Below, in pieces: positions 39,503 through 52,700 of a stretch of DNA of 64,000 nt. Position 1 is the stretch's first letter. Each line of letters opens with the position of its first letter. Source of the stretch: Tomocerus qinae (taxonomy: Eukaryota > Arthropoda > Collembola > Entomobryomorpha > Tomoceridae); the NCBI GenBank assembly GCA_020055645.1, contig CM034547.1:47404409-47468408 (forward strand). The letters are read 5' to 3'. The translations under genes and the position numbers were made by a program. Below the pieces are notes generated by a model. The model was not told the origin of the DNA and did not search any database. It was given only the letters and a program-made list of their open reading frames with translations.

Positions 39503-42500
39503 TATTTAGGACATATGCTGCTGGTATCAAATAAGCAAATGTTTGTTACAATTTATTATAAAGCGACCACAAAAATTGCTGTAATGCAATTTGCTAAAGG
39601 ATGTCATTACTAGCCTAGCTCTCGGAAAGGTCAATGAGAAAAATAGAACTCAATTAGCGTGATAAAAACTAATTGATGTTGTTAGGGCTGGTGGATACTT
39701 CAGCATACAAATATTAATATTATCTCTCTCACAAAGTCAAACTTTCACCGTTGGCTCAGTGCTCAGTCAATGAGATTGGTTTTTTATAAATGCTTCATTA
39801 CATGTCATTGAGACGAGACGAAATCTTTTTTGACCAGCCTTAATAGACGTAGTAATATATTAACCATGCTACCCATATTATCTTCCAATACGTATAATCG
39901 ACAATCTTGCGTGTACCTTTCCGTAAGTCAATCATCGTTTACGGTAGTCGTATGATATTTGGTTCCAAATTCCAAGTTGAAGGACATTTTCATTATTACT
40001 ACTTTTTAGACCCACAATGTTTATACTAAGTTATACCTACCATAAAATGATTGCTAAATCCATGTAGACATTATCTGTGGAAAAACTGCCAAGACTGCCC
40101 TAAGAATCAAAAGCTACCATCCGCTTTCTTGATATCGGTAAAAATTAAATTTTTTGCTTAGCAGTGAGCGTTTATCTAACTGTATGGGTTTAGTCCGGTG
40201 TATAACAATGTAGGTTGCTCTCCTGCTGGCCCTATTAAACCAAAGCAAGAAAGCCATTGCACATTTAATCCATAAAAGTACACACTAGAACGCAATTCAT
40301 TCTTATCCAACAGTGGTATTTTTCTGTTTTAGAGCATACTGGCATTTGAATTGTAGATTCCAATCCATTTTGAGTATCATTAGGTCATTTCCCAATTGTA
40401 CTACATTAAATTCTATAGTGATGGTAAAGAAACTTGGCTAGGAAACTTCAAAGTCAATTTTTCCCATTGATCCAGAACAGCTTTGCATAAAGTTTAGTAG
40501 AGAAAACACTGCATTGCATATTTTGCATTAGTTTTGTGGCTGTAGATGTTGTGCTCTGTTATTTTATACTGTGGCATTTCATTTTATGTTATTGTACATG
40601 CATTTAGGTAGTATTTATTCAGATGTAAACGTAAACGATAACATGGTTGTGTACCAATACAGCAATAACGGCGCAATATCTTCGTTTTCATCTTTACTGC
40701 TAACATAATAGCACTATAACTAACTATGTTGGAGCATTCTTTAGCCCTAGACATAACATACAGCGTATAAAAGCGTAAAAATGCCAGAAGCCTTCATCAG
40801 CCCCGACTTTTTGAATTTCATCTTACAGTATGTACTGTGTATGTAAGATGTTTGTTTGGGTTTTTGTGTTTTGTAAGTAGGGACGACTATTGTGGAGCTT
40901 AATATTAAATAGGTATAGCAAGCACACACTTGACTTTTATTGTTCGTTTTACTCGGGTTAGCTTGAGTTGAAACGGGCGAATTGTGTGAATAGAATAGAA
41001 GTATTGGTGAAGAGAGAAAAGAAAGTTCTCTGTCGCTTTCTTTCTGTTTCAGTCACTCTTCCTGGATCAGGCGAGCGAAACCGAAACCGTAGTGCCTTTC
41101 TGTTTCTGTTGGGGAAAGTCATCCATTGAAATTCAAAGTCAATGCATTGGAACCCATGTTTATTGCCAGAGATAGCCTATAAAGAGAGTTAAGTTCACTC
41201 AACTGCATGAGAACTGCTATCCCTGTTCACTATGGTCTTGGAATTCTACAACTGCCTTGAATGCCCAATTGACGGGAATACACGCACGTGAGACTTGCTT
41301 CGCGTCATTCTGGGTGAAAATACACAACTGCTGTGTGAACTGTATTGTTTGCGAACGCATAATGCTGTGTACATTACATACCTGATGTAGAGTGTGGATA
41401 TTTACTCGATAAAAATCTAACAACGACACTTGAGGTCACTAAAATATCTACGTCATAGACTCAGGGCCACAATCCTTCAGTGGCTCTATTTAGCTGAACA
41501 AGCAAATACACTAAACACAGCAGTACCTACTTCCTTTGGCCGTTAAGATATTTGATAATACAATCTTCATACATTACGAGACTGGAACAAACTATGCTAT
41601 CGTTCTGAATTGGTCATTCCTGGCTATTGGAGTTGGCTTGAGGAAAGTAAGGTTCACTTACTGGGCATACCTATTTGCTCTTTATTCCCATCGTAAACTT
41701 ACATTTAAGCAAGCTATAAAGGGACACTATAGTTTCAGTAGTCATCTTGCTCTTATAAATATATAGCATTTACTAGTACAACCATGTATGTCATTTAGAT
41801 ATCCATTGAGTTTATATATTTTTGGGTACTCAAAATGTGCTATGATCCTACGTACGCCTATCTCTAACATTTATAATACATAGACTAAGTACTAACAATA
41901 AGATGAAAGAGACTAGAGTCCTTTTGTGTATGTTATTGTCATGTGAATGTTATGTTGTGATGAAATCGTAATAAAGTCGAGTCCATAGGTCACTTTGTGC
42001 TTCTGTTCTCTTGCACTTAATGTCTCCGTCAATTTTACAAGACTTTGTTTGTGTCACACAGTCTACTATAGTTTTCAGAGGAAAACAACCAAGTCCTGAT
42101 CTAGTTCTAGCATTATTCTATTGTTCAGTCCGTCCAGCCAGAGCCTTACAATTTGGACTTATTGTAGCTCTTGTGTAATAGAAGTCACTTGATAGGCTCG
42201 TGGTCGATAAAATACGTCTACTCCTGTGCACACTAAAAATTTATTACGTAAATTCTAAGTCACAGCTAGTTAACTCTTATTACCCTTTTAAACATATAAT
42301 TTAGATTGCCATATGAGCCAAAATTGACGGGATCATTCCATCGCTAGCGCTTATTTCTACCTATAATTATAGGTATGAAATTTTTGTTGTTGATATTCTG
42401 ATAAATAATTGGCCTGAAACGTTTAGCGAATGATAAAAATAATTGGGACTAGTAAGTCCACCCACCCAAGTACCAGGCACTCGAAAAAAAGATTGTTCTA

Positions 42501-42779
42501 AGAAGAACATAAATAATTATTACCAGACAAGAATGTGCAGGCCTGGGAGTTCCCAGTAAATTATACAGCTAGCAGATACATTTTAAAAGCTGCATAGTGT
42601 TCATTTGAATTTCCGAGCAACTGTTATCATATCGGTCGAAAGTGGAAAGGCAAAATTTTCCTACCACTAATTGCCCAGCACTCAGTGACTTGAATAATAT
42701 CTGCAACAGCCGTTGGCATCTAGTACGTTGCATACCATAAAGCAATACGTTGCGGAAGTATGTAGAAAGCGGAGATGAA

Positions 42780-42827
42780 ATTCATGTGAATTAGAAATGA
42801 TTAGAATCATCTCTAATTTACATGAAT
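42780..42827. repeat. 48-bp imperfect palindrome (hairpin)
   Basis: Two 23-base arms surround a 2-base centre (AG at 42803-42804), and 21 of 23 positions can pair. The left arm begins ATTCATGTGAATTAGA and the right arm ends TCTAATTTACATGAAT. The loop is too short for a typical microRNA precursor. A decayed palindromic element or a replication-made inverted duplication is more likely. Confidence 0.75.
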
Positions 42828-43617
42828 ATCTTAATGGAAGTTTGCATGTAAGGTCATTTTGCTAATGTGCTACCAAATTGAACATTTTGGCATGCACCAC
42901 TGAACACACCATTATTGATTAAATGAGTGCGGGTTTTAATATAGATCTTAGTGCAAGCAGCTGAGGAATATTTATGTATTCCAGAAATGCTTTCTTGTTT
43001 AAACTGGGCGACTACTTTCACCTACATAACATATGATACACATACAATGACGAATTTTAAGGATTATGGGACGGATGTGCACGAAACTACGGGAGCATAA
43101 AATGTGGATACCCAAATGTCTGTTGGATGTAAATATACAAGTGAAGCATAAGTAAGCAATTGCGACTAAGCTTGGTGCGTAACAGACAGATCCCTTATTT
43201 CTGTATTAAGAATGTATGAACAGTATTATTATGTATAGGCTGTTAAGAAACCGGAAAGGAAGCATCATGTAGGCAGCAATTTAAGTATCATGCACGAAAT
43301 ATAATTCCATCTCTAAGGAGTTATTCTACTTTTAAATTGGCTGATTTTACATACATTTGAATGAGAGTGGATATGAATGTATACCTTAAAGAGGACGATC
43401 GGACTTTCCTCTTGGGGTTCGACAAACGCTCATAATTACCAGGAAACTCATTCAGCTGAGAGATAAAATGTAGGAAAACGAAACGTAATTTGTAGCGCAA
43501 TCCACAGTTGGATTCCCCAAATATGTATCCGTAATATACCTAAGCACATTTGTTGGAATTAAAGAGCCTTATGCTACTGTAAGAGGACTTTCACTGAATG
43601 ATAATGCCAACACTATG

Positions 43618-43641
43618 AATGCATGCATGCAAGCATGCATG
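43618..43641. repeat. GCAT microsatellite
   Basis: AATGCATGCATGCAAGCATG followed by CATG is a short tetranucleotide run with one interruption; it is self-complementary. Confidence 0.65.
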
Positions 43642-44930
43642 GACATAGATGTGTTTCCATTTGATAGAATCCAGACAGTGAGGGAACCAGATCTCCCATA
43701 CATTCTCTACAGAAATGTGGCTTAACATGTCCCAGTATAGTGAGGGGTACATGCTACCTACGGATACATAATGCAATGGTGAACAGACTAGCCTATGCTA
43801 GCCAAGTCGATTCGAGCGTGTAAAAAGCAACTTAAACATCATGAAAATTTAAAGGGAGAGGCTTTGCTTCTATGTATCCTATGTAGCCCTAACACTGCAC
43901 AGTGGCAGTTAACTTCTCCCGAATAGAGCCATTAGTGGCATGTAGAAAGCAACTTGCTCTATCTACTTTGTGTACTAGATCCATATATCTACTGGTATGT
44001 ACAACTATCAGCGATAACATTCTATATAGATTCATGGTATATAAAATCGACTCTGCTCTCTTCCTTATCCTTCCAAGTTGCTCGACTTGCTTATTTGCAA
44101 TATACATGCGTCTATATCTCTAGGAAGAGCATATTAGGCAGCACACAATACTTGCGAGTATTGAGAATACTGCAGCAAACCTAAGGATATACCGGACAAT
44201 CGCCATGCCTCACTGGTTACAGCCAGCAGATGAACAGCTATCACACCCAACACTGCATTTTACATCCGTATCTACACATACATGTGCATGTATAGGCTAA
44301 GCGTAAAATACTCGTCTGTGCCTACTCAAACTATGTAAATAGGTACTAATGCTAACACATTGTTTTAACATATATCAGTAATATATGTAACACAGTACAT
44401 AGCTCTCAAGTACCGTCTAACTAATTCATTCAAAACCCTTTCCTATAATGGAATGCCACTGCGGGTCTAGTTTCTAGTCTACTACAATATGACTATGTAT
44501 CCAATGAAATTCTTATTGAGTACAGTTTATTGCAAAATAGTGTATATGAAAACAGATGTAACAATAATATCTGTTTGGGTATAATAAATATACTGAAATA
44601 AGGTCTGTGGTGCTGTGAGCAGTTAAATTGCTCTACATCGGACACCTACTTATTTTATGGGCAGTTTAGTACCTAATTGATATAATATCCGATAAAGAAA
44701 ACTGTTGACTCCAGTCTCCATTCTCTAATGTTCTTTAAAATTCCGTCCCGAAAGTGTAGTATATCTTGTATGATACTTGGAATAAAGCTTCTTATTATGT
44801 GGACGACTAAGTATCTCAGATAGATAACTTTGGCTGTTGCTTTTCAAATGGTCGTTTTTGATGCATATAGTGTATATCTGTTTACAGAAAGGAGGAATCC
44901 TTGAGATTTTGCAGTAGTGTTTGGTGCACA

Positions 44931-44945
44931 AGAGAGAGAGAGAGA
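44931..44945. repeat. AG dinucleotide microsatellite
   Basis: An uninterrupted alternation of A and G over 15 bases. No gene adjoins it. Confidence 0.8.
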
Positions 44946-47692
44946 ATTTTAAGTGAGGATTCCTAATTTTGCAAACAGTTTGTGTGAATGTGTAGAAAAT
45001 CAAATGAAGAAGCTGTTGTCTGAGTGTCTGGCTTTTGCTAAAGCTTACGTTTGGGTGTAGTGGTGAATATTTAAGCTGGCCGCACTACTAAAACATTTAG
45101 ATAAGATATTTGTACGTACAATGAAAGTGCATAGAGAGACGACCATTACTGTTGTCTGTGAGAAGGAAAATATTTCATCAGCACAGGATGAATTGGTTAA
45201 GTTAACTTGAGAGAAAGCGGAGAAAGTAATTGGAGAGAGACAGTCAGTCATAGCATTGTGGGCATTGCAAAACACAAAGCGTACAGAAACTAACCGTGTC
45301 GTGGATCCTTATGTAACTGGCTTATTTACCTATATACTTAAGACATGCAAAAACAGAGGTAGGTGCCTTCAGTACACTTGGTTTCTCTTGTCTATTTTCA
45401 CTTAACCTTCTTCTGCTTCCCATATCCTAACTAGAAGTAGTTCGCAGTATGCACATGTAGGTACGAATACTTACGTATGTTTTATTAAAGTAGGAATTCT
45501 GTGGGGCATAAACTTTATCTAGAACTTGAAGACGCCACAAGCTTCAGATTTTTATCTGAAGAAATATATTGGACAATATTTCACTTGCGCATTCAAATAA
45601 GTACCTAGAAAAGACGAGAGAATAGAATGCATGTGTGTGTACTGTGGGTGAAACCAAACACAAATACTTTCAAGAATAAAGAAAATCAAACGAGTAACGT
45701 ATACCTAGTTAGATTACATAGACCAAAAGACCCACATCAAACTATAAAGAAAGTAGTACTACTTTCTGTGGAATATTATGTGTCGATGTATATGTATACA
45801 GAGTACGTACTACCATTCTTATACAATACAGAGATACGCTTTGCACATATCAGTACCTACGTGGTAAATGTAATTCGATGTATACAAAACATTACAAAGT
45901 CACGTTAAGTCGCGTAAGTTTGCACTATTTACAAAGAGCTGGAGTATTGTATTTATCTTTCCTGTAGGTCTCTTTCCTTGAATTATTTACTTTCCTTGCC
46001 CTGGTTTCGTCTCCTTTGTTTATATTATTCCGTACTGTACAATGTCCTTTATTGAAGACATTCAAAGAATCTTTCAATGCTGATTACACTGATACTGCCT
46101 GATGTTTAATATCTGTACTATTATATGAAGCCATCTAAAGACTCTCTTGGTTTGTAGTAGAAATTAAAGTTTGTTAAAGTTCCACCAATTCTGAAGTGAA
46201 AAGTTGTAAAGGTTGCTATCACTAGTTTCCCATAATGGGCAGGTCAGGAAAATTGAAAATGAGGTTTACCCAACTCAATCATCATTTCGTATAATTATCT
46301 ATCTCGCTCTCCAGTAAGCAGTGCCATATATCCAGCAAAATTTCACTTCTAATCACAGTAATCCATTCTTTTTCAAACTTTTATCGTAAAAATTCTCTTG
46401 AAATAGTATACCTTTTTAGCGGTTGTTTGTATTCATTGCACTGTAAAACAGGTGTGTACACAGAGGCGGGTAAAAATGGTAAAATAAATTGTCTCTAAAA
46501 CGCATCATTAGTTCAATGCTTCTCTCGGTCGATACATTAATTATTTATAGAACGAAAGTACAAATAGTTGTAAAGTTCCATACCAGTTTCATTAGCATTA
46601 AAAGTACTGGTGAGAAATTTCTCAAGAACTAAAATTAGGTGGTGATGTTGAAAATAATGATGAATATTTTGCAGAGCGATATTACATAAGAAAGGAAAGT
46701 TCTATGTAAGATATACATAAACCTCAGTGTGGTTAAAGTATTTGTAGTAGGTACGGATAAACTATAAACTAAAGTTATAAGAACTGCGTAATTAACTTTG
46801 GCTATAATATAAGGATGGCGGAGGTATATGTATAATTAATATGGCTGTAGGAATTAGGGAAAAGTCACAATCTGTCTTGTGTGTGCTCACAGTTGAATGG
46901 TATAATGTAGGTACGCTGACATAGCAGTTAGTCTTTCAGTCAGTTAACAACGTTATGCTATGTGTAACTGAAAATGCAAACAAAACGTGTAGGAAAGCTT
47001 GACTGTAAAGACTAAACAACAAAATAGGACATGAGAGACTTCTGCGGTTTCGATATACGTGCAATAGTAAATACAAGACAAGACAACAAGAAGGACTTAC
47101 TAAGCCTAGATAAGGAAGTATAAAGTGAATACTGATGGAGTATTATCTAGTCCAGGATCTGTCTTTGGATTTTCTTAGGTCTCTTTGTCTTGAGGTGGAT
47201 TTCTGTGTATCTCTGGATATACTTATCTCTAGTTTATAAATAAATTGTATACTAGATATGAAGTCGGCTTGGCTTGTGTTCATATTAGGACATATCTCTG
47301 TGTGAGTCAGAAGAGTGAATAGAAGCAGCCTCCCACTATACACATTGTAAATAAGAAGATTTTTGCCTACTATATTAGGTATATCCTAGAAATATGTAAG
47401 CTTAGAGTAGATGACTCAAGCTGGGAGTAGTGAAAGCACAGTGCATTGTCTCTCCGTGGTGAAAGTCTGGTAAAATAAGGAAAATCAATGTAGAATTCAG
47501 TAGCGTGAAGTCAAAGAATGTCTAAGGACTCGTTGGTTGCTTCCAGTCAAGTCAAGCAGAAAGAGTTTCCCAGTTCTCCTCTGCGAATTTGAGTTAAGGT
47601 CTAAGTGAAAGAACGAGGGCCAGGAAAAAAGGCTGAGACAGAATAACAGAATAGTGTATGGAGAAGATTTAGTTCTATGACAAATGTTGTTC

Positions 47693-47727
47693 CGTTAAGT
47701 TACGTTACATTTGCGTTACGTTACGTA
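47693..47727. repeat. CGTTA/GTTAC short tandem cluster
   Basis: Five GTTA-containing units spaced 5-13 bases apart, with two adjacent CGTTACGTTACG copies at the 3' end. It looks like a degenerate pentanucleotide repeat. Confidence 0.55.
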
Positions 47728-49719
47728 TGCATATATTATACTATTATATATATGTAGGTGGGCCGGGTTATTGTGGAAGGAAAAGTGAGTCCTCCGCCGG
47801 CTATAGCCTATTCTCTCTAATGTGGCTACTAGTATTCACTGTTCCGGCCTAATCGTTCTTACTGCATGTCATTTGCTAAAAAAGTTTGCACAGGCTGCCT
47901 GGCTTGGGAAAACATGCTTTTCCCTGGACATCATCATTATGGTTTATGATCCAAGAAAGAGGAGCCACATTTTCTTCCCTTTTAGTTCCTAAATTAAAAA
48001 CGTCGTCACAGAGATCATTTTTCAGAGACGAGGGAAAAAGAACTAACTAAAACGGAAAGTCAGAGTAACTTAACTAAACGAAAGCCTTGCTAACTTAACT
48101 AAAGTGGAGTAAAGTAGGTAAAAGCAAGTAAAGCTAACAATAAGTAAGTCAGCTAAAGGCACAACTAAACTTTAGGGAATTTAGGCCAGACGAAACCGAA
48201 CTTAACTAGCTCAACTACAAAACTCCTGAGAACTCTTAACAATTTATATATTTCTTTTCACTCAGAGTTACGCTTTTCCGTAATTCATATCATATTAGAT
48301 ATTGTTTAGCAACGTATGTTTCTCTTTCACTTCTTCTATTCATAAATATTTGCTGTACACACACAAACTTATCTGTACAAGGTAACTCTGTATTTCACAA
48401 TCATCGTCGTCAGTATATAGCATTGGTTTATCCTACACATAATTCCTGGGATTTTTTGGCAGTTTAAGCATCGTTTTGACTGCATTACTCAAACTGTCTC
48501 CCATTTGTATTTGACTAATGAGTAGCAAACTGTGCAATCAAGGCACTACATCATACTTGTTCTAGGACCCTTGAGCGCAGTCATGTATATTTACCTGACC
48601 TGAATGCTCTAGTAAGTATATACGAACATTTAGGTCAAGTTATTAAAAACAAGATGGCATTAAATACGAATATTAAATACGAAATTGCAAACATAGGGAA
48701 AGTATAGTGCATTTTGGTGTAATTGTACCAATATAGAGGCATTCAAAAAGTCACAAGCGATGAGACTGGTACCTAATTATAGTTTCACTTTACTTTGTAC
48801 ATATTACTACTACCTAAGTGATTACAATACAACTCTCTGCTATATAGGCAGCATTACATTACAACGCTATATTTCATTACATCATTGACATGTATAATGT
48901 GCCTATAATATTTATTTCAGACAAACAACATTCATTCTTCACTTTTATTTACTTTTGATTGTTGTATGACAATGACAATATTTGATCTTGTCAATTTTAG
49001 TTTATATCAAAGCATGTTCGTATATAAATATTGTTGGTCATGGATAGTAGGTTCTGAAGAAAATATCCGAGGTTATACTTTTGGATAGGACAATACTAAT
49101 GCAGTAATTGAAATGCAATGCCCATGGAATCGTTTGCTGATGAACAATTAAATTCCTTTTATTTGTCACTTTTGACGGTTTAATTATTGTCATTCTACGT
49201 ATTATCTAAACTTGTGTAAGTCCAGAATTGGCATGTGCATTCATATTTATTGCATACCATTGCAATTGCTGTCAGTCAAATCAGAGCTGATGCAGCTAAA
49301 TTGACTTATTTGTGGAAGTTAATTGATAAATTATGAGTGGGAATATTGGGGTAGTTATGTCTAACCCTAACGTGCTAAAATGGTACGAATGAGAATGGCA
49401 AGTCGGGTATTCATGATGGCAGTGGTAATTCAATTTATGAGTGTCAAATGTATGACACAAGTAACACAACAACTTCATGTAGATAATGATGTCGGCAAAT
49501 ACAACACCATTAGATTATGCAAGCATGAAGTAGTTAAATTGTAGTTACATAAGCATTGACTGGCCATAGAATGGAGCATAGGGTTAGAAAGATATAGTAT
49601 GGAGATAGCAGAGATGTAGTTAGTGCAGAGATGAAAGGAGACGAAAGCACAGATTTTCTATAATCAAAAACACCCTTTGGATTACATGGCCTTCGGTAGA
49701 AGAGACAAGTAATTGCATC

Positions 49720-49732
49720 TGTGTGTGTGTTG
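49720..49732. repeat. GT dinucleotide run within a GT-rich stretch
   Basis: TGTGTGTGTGTTG is followed by a further 40 bases dominated by G and T on this strand, up to about 49770. Confidence 0.65.
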
Positions 49733-52700
49733 TTTTGTATTGCGTTGTGTGTTGCGGTGTAAGTGTAACAATATCTTCATCTGGAGGCGACAGGAGACGA
49801 TATCATTATCCCAAGTCCTTTGTGTTAGTGTCACCGTAGGCTTATAAAGTAGAGATAAGATAGCACTGTCTCTTTTGCACTTCGTATAATGTTTCTGTTT
49901 GTTGTGGCTCTGGTATTTACTTGGTTCCTAGTGCTATTTATAATATATACGTATTTAGGGACTAGTGTCTAAACATAAAGAGATAGAATTCCAAGGTACG
50001 TAGGTACATCTTGTTAGCCGTGTATCCTCTCTGGGCTGCTTCGCTCTGCTGTTAAGGGAGATTGTATTATATTGTGATGATGCATTGTATTGTTCTGCTC
50101 AAGCCTTTCTCCTCTCTGTTTTGCCCTAAATTTGATAAGATCTCTGAGCTGTGAACCCGACCCCGAATCAAATAGATAGATAGAACATCACAGAAAGAAA
50201 AGGATGTTGCTTGCAAGTTCCCAACAAAAACTATCTCTTTTACTCATAAATCCTTTCATACTGCGTGTTCATAGTACCAGGCTGTCTGTCTACGTAAAAA
50301 TAGTCTAGTAGTGGTACCAGAATTAGATGAAATCTTACTTTCAGTTAATGTATTACGCTTAAAGTCAATACCTTTATAGTGTATAGGGCTTCAGCTATGA
50401 AGATATGCGGAAGAGGTATAAAGATTTTGTCGAAGAATCAGCAGTAGGATTTTATATCTTTATATAATGGATATGAATTTCTCGGAGAGATACTACATAG
50501 AAGAGGGCATTTGACCTACCACCATTTCCATGATCTGCTCTTGGACTCCCCTTTTAGAGAAAGACCTACGTGGGAATGCCGTGCCTTGTATCATTGTATC
50601 TGACATTATATACGGAGATCATAATATGGTGGAGCTTTCATAGGAATTCTCTAATGTAATATAAGTCACTGGGCTAGTCAAATAGTAGATCAGGACAGAG
50701 CGGGATACGAAAAGCGAGCACAATAAGGTTGCCGAACAACGTGGTTTATTTCATACCGCAGTGAAAGCGGGTTTCGTGTAAAAGAGGTTTTGGCTTTGTT
50801 CTTTCTCCATTCAAAGAGCAAGCAAATCTGAAGATGAGAAAATTTAATGTATATTCAATCGAACTATAATGGTACGTGTACAGATCCTATCTATATAGAG
50901 AGATGTATATGGATATGGAGTAAGTATCTATTTCTGTACGGAAGTCTACTGTATGAAGACGACTGAAGATTGGGATTTTAGTTCTTGTGACGTAGTGCCA
51001 TTACCTATTACCTCTACATTTTAACTCTTTTCAAGCAGATAAAGAATACTACTTGGGAGAACTACTTGTAATAACATCCTCCCAGAATGTAGTTGTAGAG
51101 GGAAATGTTATAAAATTATCTACGGTGATGCTAGTAGAGCGAGGGTGATGAGATATGAAGTTATATGATGTCCATGTAGCTAGAAGTCTCTACATAAGTG
51201 TAATAAAATGTCATTGCCCACTTGCTCCTATTGACTGGCTGTTCTATCGCAGGAGTTCTATTAACAAAGCAATTCTTGGTCTGCAGAGCAGTCGATTGAG
51301 AAGATATAGTTGAATGAATTCGATGAGTCGATAGATGGACGAAATGAGTGCAAATGCTCTTTTGCGACATCCAATATTGACGACTACGACGAAATAACTG
51401 AAACGATCTCGCTATCTTATAGAGGAAAAGTAACGGAGTGAAAGAGAAAAGTGGATGATGACCTGGAGGTCTTTCTATGCCCACCACTTCTTACTATTGC
51501 CACTACTCCCACATATTATTACTTATGTAGCGACTACTTACTTACTTACATGTATTGTACCTACGTATGTACCACACTCACAACTCACATCACAATGCGC
51601 CGATGACTATTAGCAAGACTACTCACCTCCTTCTCTCGACAATCTTCCAGTTAGTCCCATAAAAAAAGGAGGTCCCTACATCTCCCTCTGTTCACTTCAC
51701 TGGATTCCTATTTTCCAGTTCTTTATGCTGCATTTTATGAGCTGCCTTCCAGCACTACTACTCCATATATATCTATGAACCGGCCTGTCTGTCTGTCTGG
51801 ACTATGAATATTATTTATTATAAGAATTGCAACTCATTTCATATCTTTAATCTTTATAGGACACTAGTCTACAGCTTTTGACGCACTCTCACATAAAAAA
51901 GACGAAATCATTATAATATATCCAGGAGTGAAATATTTTTCCTAAGATCATATGCTAAATATTATTGATTTAGGTACCTACTCGACTAAGCCATGCATAC
52001 ACAAATAGAAAATGTATGTAGATAAAGAACTCGAATGTATACGCAAGTAAGCTTGTAAGATTATATATGCTGCTCCTGTGCTAATAATACATTACTAAGC
52101 TCACTGGGCCCTTTTATGTATCATCTTCCAGTTAAGTTTGTTACTCGTGCATCGTGATTTATCTATATTTAAATACATTAGGAATTCAATCGTTTGTTGG
52201 CTCACCTGGGGGCTCTTTTTAACACAGTTAAGGCTAATGGAATTTTTATGAAACTTAACTCGTGTCATTCTCAATGTAGATTCACATGCTAGAGGGTACC
52301 ATATTACTTGGGCAAGAAGCTATGGACTATGAATAAATTCCATGGGCTAAAATGCAATTAGAATGTACAAAAGGCCATTATTATGCTTTATTAACATAGT
52401 ACGTGACTGATGACACTAAAAATTGAGGTCATAAATAGTATAATACTCGATCAACTTACCTATATAAATTATCAGTATGTTAGTTATTGGTGCAAGTTTG
52501 TATCTCTATATACAATTTTTTGTGTATGAAGAATATATTACATAATCTAGATATAGGTAGGTAGAAGTCAAGTTAGTTGATATTGCACGAATAGTGAAAT
52601 ACATTTATAAAATAGTTCAGTAAATGTTCAAGGCATTATTTTCTGTGCATTATGATTCGTTGGTGAATAGGTATTTCATTGTAGTACTAGTAGTACGATA

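Larger units (their letters stand above)
38001..51000. other. Gene-free stretch with several palindromes and microsatellites
   Basis: I recognise no coding sequence. Separately listed items are palindromes at 39362, 39485 and 42780, a GCATGCAT run at 43618, an AG run at 44931, a CGTTA cluster at 47693 and a GT run at 49720. The block 38430-38660 is visibly less AT-rich than its surroundings and may be an old repeat, but I cannot name it. Confidence 0.45.

Noticed and set aside
43410-43430. GGGGTTCGACAAACG, resembling a tRNA B box
   Set aside because: No matching A box or acceptor stem at the required distance, and the T-arm cannot be completed.
44550-44576. Hairpin with AAACAGAT and ATCTGTTT arms
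   Set aside because: Eight-base arms with an 11-base loop are common by chance in AT-rich sequence of this length.
51161-51487. A 108-codon minus-strand open frame, the longest outside the two real genes
   Set aside because: No recognisable domain and no splice-linked neighbours; at this base composition one such frame in 64 kb is expected.
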